In this document: positions 1 to 7,322 of the stretch, one piece after another
Layout: every line of letters starts with the position of its first letter
How positions within the stretch are numbered: the first letter of the stretch is position 1
Origin: an uncultured Bacilli bacterium
GTDB lineage: Bacteria > Bacillota_I > Bacilli_A > RF39 > UBA660
Reading direction: 5' to 3'
DNA length: 19,525 nucleotides
Assembly: GCA_944363745.1 (NCBI GenBank)
Contig: CALVVD010000007.1
Coordinates: 1-19,525, forward strand
Program-made: the position numbers and the translations under genes
The notes under the pieces: model-generated
What the model saw: the letters and a program-made list of their open reading frames with translations, nothing else
What the model was told of the DNA's origin: nothing
Database searches by the model: none

Positions 1-408
1 AGTGATACTTTAAGTGTTGGACAATCTTTAATAATACCAGGGATTAGTGCAGGAGATGATTTAGAAGATAATGAAGAAAATGATACAGTTCCTACTACTT
101 ATACAGTACAATCTGGTGATAGTCTATGGAGTATTGCTAATCGTTTTGGGGTAACTGTCAATGATTTAAAAGCTGCTAATGGTTTAACATCTAACTTATT
201 ATCAGTTGGACAAGTATTAATTATTCCTAAATCAGGTTCTACTACTCCAGGAACTCCAACCTATAATACCTATACAGTAGCTTCAGGTGATAGTTTATGG
301 AGTATTGCTAATCGTTTTGGAACTACTGTTGATATGATAAAGTCTTTAAATAATTTAACATCTAATTTACTTTCTATTGGCCAAGTGTTACAAATACCAA
401 ATAATTGA
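1..408 (+). CDS. LysM-repeat cell-wall-binding protein, 3' end only
   Basis: Open from the first base and ending in TGA at 406-408, so only the last 135 residues are present. Visible are the tail of one LysM motif (residues 1-13, ending GQSLIIP), a Glu/Asp-rich linker, a full LysM at about 34-76 and a second at 91-135 that ends the protein. Both full copies share YTV.SGDSLWSIANRFG and end in a GQVL.IP motif. LysM modules bind the GlcNAc backbone of peptidoglycan, so the protein is probably extracellular or wall-attached. Any catalytic domain (for example NlpC/P60, amidase or glucosaminidase) and the signal peptide would lie upstream of the window, so the enzyme class cannot be given. The linkers are Ser/Thr/Pro/Gly-rich. 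The TGA stop indicates the standard bacterial code. Confidence 0.88.
   Translation, partial: SDTLSVGQSLIIPGISAGDDLEDNEENDTVPTTYTVQSGDSLWSIANRFGVTVNDLKAANGLTSNLLSVGQVLIIPKSGSTTPGTPTYNTYTVASGDSLWSIANRFGTTVDMIKSLNNLTSNLLSIGQVLQIPNN
115..320 (+). repeat. Near-identical 35-bp direct repeat in two LysM modules
   Basis: Bases 115-149 and 286-320 are identical except for one C/T difference. They encode GDSLWSIANRFG in successive LysM modules 171 bp apart, an in-frame period of 57 codons. The flanking parts of the modules have diverged more. Confidence 0.85.
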
Positions 409-429
409 TGTAAAATCTAGTAAAAACCA

Positions 430-458
430 TTGATTTAGAAAGTCTTTCGTGCTATCCT
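430..458 (+). promoter_or_regulatory. Probable sigma-A promoter of the HU gene
   Basis: TTGATT at 430-435, a 17-bp spacer, and TATCCT at 453-458. It lies in the gap after the LysM gene and gives a leader of about 40 nt before the HU start. The -10 box is only a 4/6 match, so this is a good-spacing, moderate-sequence call. Confidence 0.55.
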
Positions 459-503
459 TATTATGTAAGCAAGATATGCTTAAATTAATAGGAGGTTTTA
501 TAA

Positions 504-776
504 ATGAAAAAAGTAGAATTAGTTGAAGCTGTTGCAGAAAAAGCTGGTTTAACTAAAGCTGATGCAACTCGTGCTATTGATGCAACTTTTGAAGCTATTA
601 CTGAAGCCTTAGCTAATGGAGATAAAATTACATTAGTTGGATTTGGTACATTTGGTGTATCTCAAAGAGCTGCTCGCGAAGGACGTAATCCTAGAACTGG
701 TGCAACTGTTCAAATTGCAGCTAGAAATGCTGTTTCATTTAAAGCAGGATCTGCTCTTAAAGATGCTGTAAACTAA
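504..776 (+). CDS. hup: DNA-binding protein HU
   Basis: 90 aa, the normal length for HU/IHF family proteins. The N-terminal helical dimerisation part (residues 1-40) is followed by the GFGTF turn (46-50) and the DNA-binding beta-arm with RNPRTG (61-66), whose proline is the intercalating residue in the family. HU is a homodimeric nucleoid protein that bends and compacts DNA and assists replication, recombination and repair. The start is set by AGGAGGT at 490-496, 7 nt before ATG. It has its own promoter and a strong terminator right after the stop, so it is probably monocistronic. Codon use is richer in GCT/GCA and CGT than in neighbouring genes, consistent with high expression. Confidence 0.97.
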   Translation: MKKVELVEAVAEKAGLTKADATRAIDATFEAITEALANGDKITLVGFGTFGVSQRAAREGRNPRTGATVQIAARNAVSFKAGSALKDAVN

Positions 777-786
777 AATATGAATT

Positions 787-810
787 AAGCCAGAAATGGC
801 TTTTTTTCTT
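787..810 (+). terminator. Rho-independent terminator after HU
   Basis: Stem AAGCCA / TGGCTT with a GAAA loop (787-792 and 797-802) followed by a run of T to 807. It lies 10 nt after the HU stop. The next gene's ATG is only 5 nt after the T-run. Confidence 0.85.
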
Positions 811-811
811 T

Positions 812-1066
812 ATGATTATTTATTTAGCTATTATAAATAGTATTACTTTTATTCTTTATGGAGTAGATAAGTTTCTTGCTGTTAAGCATTACTATAGAAT
901 TAGTGAAAGGCTTCTATATTTATTTAGTTTTTTAGGAGGAGCTTTAGGTGCACTTTTTGGTATGCTTTTCTTTAGACATAAAACCTTAAAATTAAAGTTT
1001 TATCTTGTTAATATTATATCTTTGATATTATGGGGTGTGATAATATGGAAATGTTTATACATTTAG
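812..1066 (+). CDS. DUF1294 family membrane protein
   Basis: 84 aa. The family signature is clear: YGVDK near residue 17, RISE near 30, LGGALGALFGM, and FRHKT.K near 55. These are the conserved positions of DUF1294, a family of small membrane proteins of unknown biochemical role. Three hydrophobic stretches (about 1-15, 33-52, 63-80) predict an integral membrane protein. The ATG at 812 is the only sensible start, and the family normally begins just before this segment. However, no Shine-Dalgarno sequence precedes it, because the upstream bases are the HU terminator T-run. The 3' end overlaps the ASCH gene by 22 nt. Confidence 0.8.
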   Translation: MIIYLAIINSITFILYGVDKFLAVKHYYRISERLLYLFSFLGGALGALFGMLFFRHKTLKLKFYLVNIISLILWGVIIWKCLYI

Positions 1067-1386
1067 ATAATGATATATTTGATTTAGTTAAAAATGGTAA
1101 GAAAGATGTTGAGGTTAGACTTAATGATTCTAAAAGAAGAAATTTAAAAGTAGGAGATACTTTAATATTTCTTAGAAGACCTTTAGATAATGAAGAAATT
1201 AGAGCGAAAGTTTTATCTTTAGATTATTTTGATACTTTTGATTCTTTAGCTAATAAATATAAAATTGAAAGACTTTATTTAGATAATTTTACTAAGGAAG
1301 AATGGTTAAAGTTAATGGAAAGATTTTATACAAAAGAGGATGAAAAAGAATGGGGAGTTGTAGCAATTACTTTTAAAAAGATTTAA
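1045..1386 (+). CDS. ASCH domain protein
   Basis: 113 aa from the chosen start. The pattern F..VKNGKKDVEVRLND.KR..LKVGDTLIF, followed by the C-terminal WGVVAI.F, fits the ASCH superfamily. This is a beta-barrel fold related to PUA that is thought to bind RNA or modified nucleotides; some members are amidohydrolases. The cellular substrate cannot be told from the sequence. An in-frame ATG at 1030 exists, but ATG 1045 is preferred because GGGGTG at 1032-1037 is a ribosome site 7 nt upstream and family members start at this point. The gene overlaps the end of the DUF1294 gene, suggesting translational coupling. It is a cytoplasmic, charged protein with no signal peptide. Confidence 0.8.
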   Translation: MEMFIHLDNDIFDLVKNGKKDVEVRLNDSKRRNLKVGDTLIFLRRPLDNEEIRAKVLSLDYFDTFDSLANKYKIERLYLDNFTKEEWLKLMERFYTKEDEKEWGVVAITFKKI

Positions 1387-1390
1387 TAAA

Positions 1391-1399
1391 TGGTAAAAT
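1391..1399 (+). promoter_or_regulatory. Possible extended -10 element before cca
   Basis: TGGTAAAAT matches an extended -10 (TGN plus TAAAAT), 26 nt before the cca ATG. No convincing -35 box sits at the right distance, so the cca-dnaD-nth run may instead be read from upstream. Confidence 0.3.
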
Positions 1400-1424
1400 A
1401 TAAATAGATAAGGTTGGGATAATA

Positions 1425-2564
1425 ATGTTAGATACAGCTTTAAAAGTTTTAAATATGATAGAAGATAATTCTTATGAAGCTTATATTGTTGGAGGTTTTG
1501 TTCGTGATTATATAATGGGCATTAAATCTAATGATGTTGATATTACTACTAATGCTAAGCCTAAAGAATTAATTAAGATATTTCCTAATGCTAATTTAGA
1601 TAATGCTTTATATGGCTCTATTACTGTTTATTATAATGATATAAGGTTTGAGATTACTACATATAGAAGGGAAAGTAATTATGATGATAATAGGCATCCT
1701 GATGCTATTAATTATGTTAGAGATTTGAAAACTGATTTAAAAAGAAGAGATTTTACTGTTAATACAATATGTATGGATAAGTTTGGTAATATCGTAGACT
1801 TGCTTAATTGTAAAGATGATATAAATAAGAAAATAATTAGAACTGTTATTGATCCTTTGAAGTCTTTTAAATTAGATTCTCTTAGAATATTAAGAGCGAT
1901 TAGATTTGCTACTACTCTTAATTTTGAACTTGATAGTAATGTAGTTGAAGCGATTAGGCAATCAAAGTATTTACTTGAAAATTTATCTATTAATAGAAAA
2001 AAAGAAGAACTTGATAAAATCTTTAGCAGTTCTAATATGTTGAAGGGAATAGAATTAATTAAAAAATTTGAATTAGAGGATGTACTTAACCTTAAAAACA
2101 TTAATAAAGTTAAAGCATGTAGTCAAGTTATTGGTGTATGGACTTTATTAGGTGTTGATGATATTTATCCTTTTACAAGAAATGAATTACAGTTAATGAA
2201 AAGTATTAGAAAGGTTATCGATAGTGACCCTTTAGATAAGTATAATCTTTATTATTATGGGTTATATGTTTGCAGTGTGGTAGCGGAGATAAAAGAAATT
2301 AGTAAAGATAAGATAATGGATATTTATAAAGATATGCCTATTCATAAGAGAAGTGATATAGTTATAGATTCTTATGATATTATGGAGTGTTTAAATATAA
2401 ATGAAGGACCTATTTTGAGTAAGATATGGGAGAAATTAGAAAAAGATATTATTGATTTAAAAGTAATTAATGATGAAAAAGAGTTGATTTTAGATGTTAA
2501 AAAGATATATACTAATTTAGTATTAAAGAAGGAGGAAATTAATGAGACAAAAGCATCTAGTTAA
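1425..2564 (+). CDS. cca: CCA tRNA nucleotidyltransferase (class II)
   Basis: 379 aa. It has the class II nucleotidyltransferase head: GGFVRD (residues 23-28), the metal-binding DVD (37-39), RRDFTVN (107-113) and RILRAIRFA (154-162), followed by an all-helical body and tail. Enzymes of this type add or repair the 3'-CCA end of tRNAs from CTP and ATP in the cytoplasm; close relatives are poly(A) polymerases or A-adding enzymes. The base-selecting motif ERxxxEL reads NRKKEEL (190-196), keeping R, E and L but with Asn in place of the first Glu. The C-terminal HD domain of some homologues is not evident. The RBS is weak (AAGG at 1410-1413). The gene overlaps dnaD by 23 nt, which places tRNA maturation in a run with replication and repair genes. 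Confidence 0.9.
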   Translation: MLDTALKVLNMIEDNSYEAYIVGGFVRDYIMGIKSNDVDITTNAKPKELIKIFPNANLDNALYGSITVYYNDIRFEITTYRRESNYDDNRHPDAINYVRDLKTDLKRRDFTVNTICMDKFGNIVDLLNCKDDINKKIIRTVIDPLKSFKLDSLRILRAIRFATTLNFELDSNVVEAIRQSKYLLENLSINRKKEELDKIFSSSNMLKGIELIKKFELEDVLNLKNINKVKACSQVIGVWTLLGVDDIYPFTRNELQLMKSIRKVIDSDPLDKYNLYYYGLYVCSVVAEIKEISKDKIMDIYKDMPIHKRSDIVIDSYDIMECLNINEGPILSKIWEKLEKDIIDLKVINDEKELILDVKKIYTNLVLKKEEINETKASS

Positions 2565-3207
2565 TTTACTTATGGATGGAAATATAGTAATACCTTTAGA
2601 GTTTTATAGAAGATATAAGAAATTAAATATTACTTTAGAAGAGTTCGTTTTTCTTATGTATTTAAGAAGTAAAGGCAATTTAATTATGTTTGATCCTGTT
2701 AAAATAGCAGAGGAGTTAGGATATACTTCAGTTGAAGTTTTAGAGCTTATTTCTTTACTTAGTGATAAGAAATTATTAGTAATAGATACTGTTAAGAATG
2801 ATAAAGGTATTGTAGAAGAAAAGTTAGATTTAAATTTATTTTATGAGAAAATGGTTTCATTAATGTTAGATGATAAAGAATTAAATGAAGATAAGAAACT
2901 TGATAGTAATATTTTTTCTAATATTGAAAAAGAGTTTGGGAGAACTCTTAATCCTAGTGAAATTGAATTTATTAAGGCTTGGTCTAGTAATTTTAGTAGT
3001 GAATTAATTATAGAAGCAGTTAAAGAAGCGGTTTTAAATGGAGTTTCTAGTATTAGATATATAGATAAGATATTATATGAATGGGATAAAAAAGGGTTAA
3101 AGACAATAGATGATGTTAAGCATTTTTTAAATAAGAAAAAAAATGAGGTAATAGAACCTGTTGAGGTGTTTGACTATGACTGGTTTGATGAAGATGAAGA
3201 AGAGTGA
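2542..3207 (+). CDS. dnaD: Replication initiation/primosome protein DnaD
   Basis: 221 aa. The N-terminal winged-helix domain (about 18-95, including the EELGYTSVEVLELI recognition region) is followed by the DDBH2 (DnaB_2) helical domain with the YxxxIxxxW motif as Y173, I177 and W181. In Bacilli DnaD binds DnaA and DNA and helps DnaB/DnaI load the replicative helicase. The C-terminus is acidic (DWFDEDEEE). The start is set by AAGGAGG at 2529-2535, 6 nt from ATG, inside the end of cca. The gene ends in TGA and overlaps nth by 32 nt. The dnaD-nth pairing is conserved in Bacillus relatives. Confidence 0.93.
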   Translation: MRQKHLVNLLMDGNIVIPLEFYRRYKKLNITLEEFVFLMYLRSKGNLIMFDPVKIAEELGYTSVEVLELISLLSDKKLLVIDTVKNDKGIVEEKLDLNLFYEKMVSLMLDDKELNEDKKLDSNIFSNIEKEFGRTLNPSEIEFIKAWSSNFSSELIIEAVKEAVLNGVSSIRYIDKILYEWDKKGLKTIDDVKHFLNKKKNEVIEPVEVFDYDWFDEDEEE

Positions 3208-3829
3208 AAAAGTTGTTATTATTAGAGATTATTTAAATGAATTATTTAAAGATCCTAAGTGTGAACTTAATTATAATAGTGATTATGAGCTTTTAATTGC
3301 GATTGTTCTTAGTGCTCAGACTACTGATAAAAGAGTTAATAGTGTTACTTCTATATTGTTTGATAGGTATAATAGTTTGGAAGAGTTAAGTAAAGCTGAT
3401 ATTAAAGATATAGAAGAGATTTTAAGGCCATTAGGTTCTTTTAGAAAGAAAGCATTTTATGTTAAAGAGATTGCTAGGATATTAGTAACTTCATATGATA
3501 GTAAAGTACCTATAAAAAGAGGACAATTAGAAGCGATGCCTGGAGTAGGGAGAAAGACGGTTAATGTGTTTTTAGGAGAGTTTTATAATATTCCATTGAT
3601 TGCTGTTGATACTCATGTAGAGAGGGTTTCTAAAAGATTAGGACTTGCTAAAGATAGTGATAATGTTAGAGAAGTAGAAGAGAAGTTAAAGAGAGCTTTT
3701 AAGAGAGAAGAATGGGCTAAGATACATTTACAGTTAGTACTTTTTGGAAGATATCATTGTAAAGCAGTTAGTCCTAATTGTGATAATTGTAAATTGAAAG
3801 ATATTTGTAAGTATGAAAAAAGAAGCTAG
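3176..3829 (+). CDS. nth: Endonuclease III, DNA glycosylase/AP lyase
   Basis: 217 aa. The helix-hairpin-helix MPGVGRKTVNV carries catalytic Lys127, and VDTHVERV carries catalytic Asp145, both offset by 7 from the E. coli residues (Lys120, Asp138). The [4Fe-4S] loop is complete: C195-x6-C202-x2-C205-x5-C211. The enzyme removes oxidised pyrimidines and nicks the abasic site in base-excision repair. A longer reading from TTG 3161 exists, but ATG 3176 is chosen because GAGGTG at 3163-3168 is a ribosome site 7 nt upstream. The start lies inside dnaD, so translation is probably coupled. The stop codon lies in the stem of a terminator shared with ponA on the other strand. Confidence 0.95.
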   Translation: MTGLMKMKKSEKVVIIRDYLNELFKDPKCELNYNSDYELLIAIVLSAQTTDKRVNSVTSILFDRYNSLEELSKADIKDIEEILRPLGSFRKKAFYVKEIARILVTSYDSKVPIKRGQLEAMPGVGRKTVNVFLGEFYNIPLIAVDTHVERVSKRLGLAKDSDNVREVEEKLKRAFKREEWAKIHLQLVLFGRYHCKAVSPNCDNCKLKDICKYEKRS

Positions 3830-3846
3830 TTGTTAGCTTCTTTTTA
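3816..3846. terminator. Bidirectional terminator between nth and ponA
   Basis: A perfect 8-bp stem AGAAGCTA / TAGCTTCT (3821-3828 and 3834-3841) with a 5-nt loop, an A-run before it and a T-run after it, so it can stop transcription from both sides. It contains the nth TAG, and its tail reaches the ponA TAA. Confidence 0.8.
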
Positions 3847-6699
3847 TGTTGTTGGTTCTGTTTCTGTTCCTGTACCTTCTTCTGGATCAGGAGGACTAGA
3901 TCCTGTTATAGTAACAGTAATATTACCAGTTTCCTTAGTTTCTCCATCATAGGTAAATCTATATTTTAAGGTATAAGTACCAGGAGTACTTAGTGTTGAT
4001 ACAGAAGTACTAGTTACAGGTCCAGAAATACTTGATAAGGTCCAATTGCTTGTCTCGCTTGTTACATTGCTAGAACCATTATAGACGGTTACATAATTTG
4101 TAATATCACTAATATTAAATTGGGTTACATTAATAGCACTTGCTGTAATTCTTAAGTTAGCACTTTGTTTTTCTAAAGTATAAGTAGCAGCATCGCTATT
4201 TAGACCATCGTATTTTTGGAAGGTTGCAACTACTTTATAAGTACCGTATGGATTACTTGGATTATTAACAGTATAACTTGTATTAGTAGTAAATCCTAAT
4301 AGAGTATTATTGAAATATACATTATAACCAAAGTCTCCATATGAAGAATCTACATTTCCAGGATTTACAGCATTCCAACTTAATTTTACGCTACCATTTG
4401 AATAAGTAGCAGTTAAACCAGTAGGTGTTGCTAAATTACTTGTTTCAGCAGTACCTTTAGGTTCATGATCCTTTTTAAAGAATTCATAAAGTATACTACC
4501 AGAGTATCCTGTTCCTGCTACTTTTGCAGTTGAGCTTCCTGCTATTAAAGGTACTCTAACAACACTATCAGGCATTGTAAATTCTTCTTTATCTTTTTCA
4601 AATACTTCTCCTGCAATGGCAGTGAATAGCTTATCACGTTGAATAGTTCCTGATAAGTTATGAAAGTAATAACCTTGTGCTACTGATTCAGGGGTTGTTT
4701 TTTCATAACCATACCACATTGCAATAACGGTTTTAGTAGTATAACCTACAACCCAGGAATCTCTTATAGCATCATCTGCCATACCAAGTCTTTTTCTTGT
4801 TGCTTCATCAAAGTTAGTAGTTCCTGTTTTCATAGCAACTCTATCCATCGCCCCACCACCAGTTATACTAGTGTCATCTAATATACTAGTTATCATAAAG
4901 GCAGTAGAGTCTTCCATGGCTTTTGTTTTTTCACTTTCGTGAGTATATTCTTCACCACTTGAGTTTAAGACAATTTTACTAACAGAGTATGGTTCATTAT
5001 AATATCCTCCATTAGAGAAAGCTGCATATGCTCCAGCCATTTCAAGAGAATTAACACCTGTAAAGGCTCCTAAAGCATGAGCTTCATGAATTTTACCATT
5101 TTCTATTTCTGGTTCAATTCCTAATTTTTGAACAAATTCAATTATTTTAGAATTATCTACTTGTTGGAAAGCTTTTAAAGCTGGTATATTTCTTGATAAT
5201 GATAGGGCTCTTCTTGTAGTCATATTACCCATAAAACTACCATCCCAGTTATTAATTTCTTGACCATTACTATATGAATAAGGTTCATCTACAAACATTT
5301 TATAATTATCATTACCATCATTATATCCAAAAGTAGAAGCATTATTATATTCAATTAATGGTCCATAATCAAATAATGGTTTAGCAGTTGATCCTGGTTG
5401 TCTTTTAATACTTTCACTAGTTGCAAAGTTTAAGGTATTAACACCAGTTTTATTTCGGCCAGCGCCAACAGCTAGTATTTTACCTGTTTCACTATCTAGA
5501 ACAGTAACACCACTTTGAATAACATCATTTACCCAATTATAACTTTCTCCATTCATAACTCTATTAATACCATCTTGTTTATCACGATCTAGGTTAGTAT
5601 ATATTTGCATAGAAACAGTATATGGATTATAATCTTTACCTAATTTATCTTCTACTTCGGCAACAACAGTATCAATATAGCCTTGATATTCACTATTACC
5701 TGTTGTATCAGCAGAAGAATTGTAATTGACTAAGCTTTCAATACTAATAGAACTAGCTAAGTCTCTTTCTTCTTTTGTGATATAACCATGACGTTCCATT
5801 AAGTAAAGAACGGTATCACGTCTTTTAGTAACAGCTTCAATATTTTCTTCATTAGTAGGACGATAAGTATTAGGTGCTTGGAACATTCCTGCGATAATAC
5901 TAGCTTCAGCTAAGTTTAAGTCTCCGACATCTTTATTAAAGTAAACTCTTGCTGCTTGACTAACACCATAAACATTTCCACCTAAGTTATGGTTATTAAC
6001 ATAAAATTCTATTATTTGCTCTTTAGTATAATTTTTTTCTAGTTTAAATATTGATAAATAAATATCTTGGAATTTTCTAATAACACCATCAAGTCCTGTA
6101 GCGATACTAGATGTTAAGCTATTTTTAACAACTTGCATTGAAAGAGTAGAAGCACCACCAGCATCAGAATTACCAAATACTTGACCAATAGATGCTCTTA
6201 AAAATCTAGGTGCATCAAATCCATTATGTTGGAAAAATCTTGAGTCTTCTGTAGCAACAATTGCATCTACTAGAACTTCAGGTAATTCATCATAAGTAAC
6301 TTTATCACGCATTTCACTACCTAATTTAGCAAACTCATCACCATTTATATCATATAAAACAGTTGGTTCACTACTATCTAGTTTTTCTTTATCAAATTTA
6401 GGATTTGCAGATATTGCTATATATATCATAAAGACAATACCAGCAAGCATTACTAAAATACCAATAGATAGAATAATAATTAAAGCAGTGTTAACTATCT
6501 TTTTCTTTTTAGGTTTATTTTTAACACTATCTACTAGTTTAGCTAGCCCTACAATTATTAGTATTCCTACTCCCATAAAAGCAGTTATTAATAACCCTAG
6601 GACAAAATATCCTACAATCATTAGAATAATAAACATAATTAAAAAAATTAAAAATATATTATTCTTTTTTAGTTTTCTTTTAGTTTTAGTCTTTGCCAT
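3844..6699 (-). CDS. ponA: Bifunctional penicillin-binding protein PBP1A
   Basis: 951 aa class A PBP that polymerises and cross-links peptidoglycan. The GT51 glycosyltransferase has catalytic Glu151 in ATEDSRFFQHNG and the GGASTLSMQ region (181-189). The transpeptidase has all three penicillin-binding motifs: SxxK as S437-TAK, SxN as S502-R-N504, and KTG at 624-626. After it come an FN3-like beta domain (about 757-842), a second Ig-like segment (about 848-932) and a Pro/Glu/Thr-rich tail. The N-terminus is unusual: a basic cytoplasmic start and then three hydrophobic stretches (about 14-34, 36-55 and 69-95), with KPKKKK between the last two, where class A PBPs usually have one anchor. The RBS GGAGGT is 8 nt from ATG. 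It overlaps recU by 14 nt, the usual Bacillus pair. Confidence 0.95.
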   Translation of the reverse strand: MAKTKTKRKLKKNNIFLIFLIMFIILMIVGYFVLGLLITAFMGVGILIIVGLAKLVDSVKNKPKKKKIVNTALIIILSIGILVMLAGIVFMIYIAISANPKFDKEKLDSSEPTVLYDINGDEFAKLGSEMRDKVTYDELPEVLVDAIVATEDSRFFQHNGFDAPRFLRASIGQVFGNSDAGGASTLSMQVVKNSLTSSIATGLDGVIRKFQDIYLSIFKLEKNYTKEQIIEFYVNNHNLGGNVYGVSQAARVYFNKDVGDLNLAEASIIAGMFQAPNTYRPTNEENIEAVTKRRDTVLYLMERHGYITKEERDLASSISIESLVNYNSSADTTGNSEYQGYIDTVVAEVEDKLGKDYNPYTVSMQIYTNLDRDKQDGINRVMNGESYNWVNDVIQSGVTVLDSETGKILAVGAGRNKTGVNTLNFATSESIKRQPGSTAKPLFDYGPLIEYNNASTFGYNDGNDNYKMFVDEPYSYSNGQEINNWDGSFMGNMTTRRALSLSRNIPALKAFQQVDNSKIIEFVQKLGIEPEIENGKIHEAHALGAFTGVNSLEMAGAYAAFSNGGYYNEPYSVSKIVLNSSGEEYTHESEKTKAMEDSTAFMITSILDDTSITGGGAMDRVAMKTGTTNFDEATRKRLGMADDAIRDSWVVGYTTKTVIAMWYGYEKTTPESVAQGYYFHNLSGTIQRDKLFTAIAGEVFEKDKEEFTMPDSVVRVPLIAGSSTAKVAGTGYSGSILYEFFKKDHEPKGTAETSNLATPTGLTATYSNGSVKLSWNAVNPGNVDSSYGDFGYNVYFNNTLLGFTTNTSYTVNNPSNPYGTYKVVATFQKYDGLNSDAATYTLEKQSANLRITASAINVTQFNISDITNYVTVYNGSSNVTSETSNWTLSSISGPVTSTSVSTLSTPGTYTLKYRFTYDGETKETGNITVTITGSSPPDPEEGTGTETEPTT

Positions 6700-7267
6700 T
6701 ATTTTTTACCTCCAAAAATTCATCTACTATTTTTAAGTAGTCAAGTCTAGGATTATAACCTTCCTTGATTAAGTATCCTTTTTCTTTAAAATATTTAACA
6801 GGTATTGATTTTCTAGTATTATTTTTTATAAAAGAAAAAAGGTCATCATCTTTTAATAAGTATGTTTTATTTAATAAATCAAAACGTACTACTATAAAAC
6901 CGATTCCCCCATGTCTTGTTATATTTTCTAAATGTTTTATTTGGTGCTTATGAATATTTGCTAAAGGGAAAGCAGTTTTATTTTTAGTCTGTTTAGCTTC
7001 AAAGTCAATATAATAACCTTTATATATACCATTATAGTCTGTTGTTGATGGTTCTTCATAAAAAGCTTCTTTTATAGTTGAAGTACGATCTTTTCTAAAG
7101 TCAACTTTAGTAACTTTAATTGGTGTAGGCTTTTTATATATATATGCTATATCTTTACTTCTATAATATTCATTAGTTTGATTTATATCATCTTCAAGAT
7201 TCATACCACGATGACTATAATTAATAATTTGATTATTACTTTTCTTTATCCCCATAGGATAATTCAT
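6686..7267 (-). CDS. recU: Holliday junction resolvase RecU
   Basis: 193 aa. RecU signatures: SHRGMNLEDDINQTN (18-32), KKPTPI (45-50), PSTTDYNG (73-80) and YIDFEAKQT (86-94). The metal-binding triad reads Asp77, Glu90 and Lys92, a constant offset of 11 from the B. subtilis residues D88, E101 and K103. The enzyme is a dimer that cuts four-way junctions in recombination and chromosome segregation. The start has AAGGTG 6 nt upstream. The stop lies inside the 5' end of ponA, so the two are translationally coupled. Being in the same window as recA is consistent with a shared repair role but is not proof of co-regulation. Confidence 0.95.
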   Translation of the reverse strand: MNYPMGIKKSNNQIINYSHRGMNLEDDINQTNEYYRSKDIAYIYKKPTPIKVTKVDFRKDRTSTIKEAFYEEPSTTDYNGIYKGYYIDFEAKQTKNKTAFPLANIHKHQIKHLENITRHGGIGFIVVRFDLLNKTYLLKDDDLFSFIKNNTRKSIPVKYFKEKGYLIKEGYNPRLDYLKIVDEFLEVKNNGKD

Positions 7268-7285
7268 TTATATCACCTTGTTACA

Positions 7286-7291
7286 ATTATA
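7286..7291 (-). promoter_or_regulatory. -10 box of a possible recU-ponA promoter
   Basis: A perfect TATAAT on the minus strand, 18 nt upstream of the recU ATG. No matching -35 box is visible at 16-19 bp, so either the promoter is weak or activated, or transcription comes from the upstream gene. Confidence 0.4.
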
Positions 7292-7322
7292 CTATAAATT
7301 TATAAAAAAGGCTATATATTTC

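Noticed and set aside
1712..2101. 129-codon open frame on the minus strand inside cca
   Set aside because: The cca frame has all catalytic motifs there; the reverse frame is a Leu/Ser-rich shadow.
6488..6736. Plus-strand frame opposite the PBP1A membrane segments
   Set aside because: Hydrophobic shadow of the ponA transmembrane codons, with no ribosome site.
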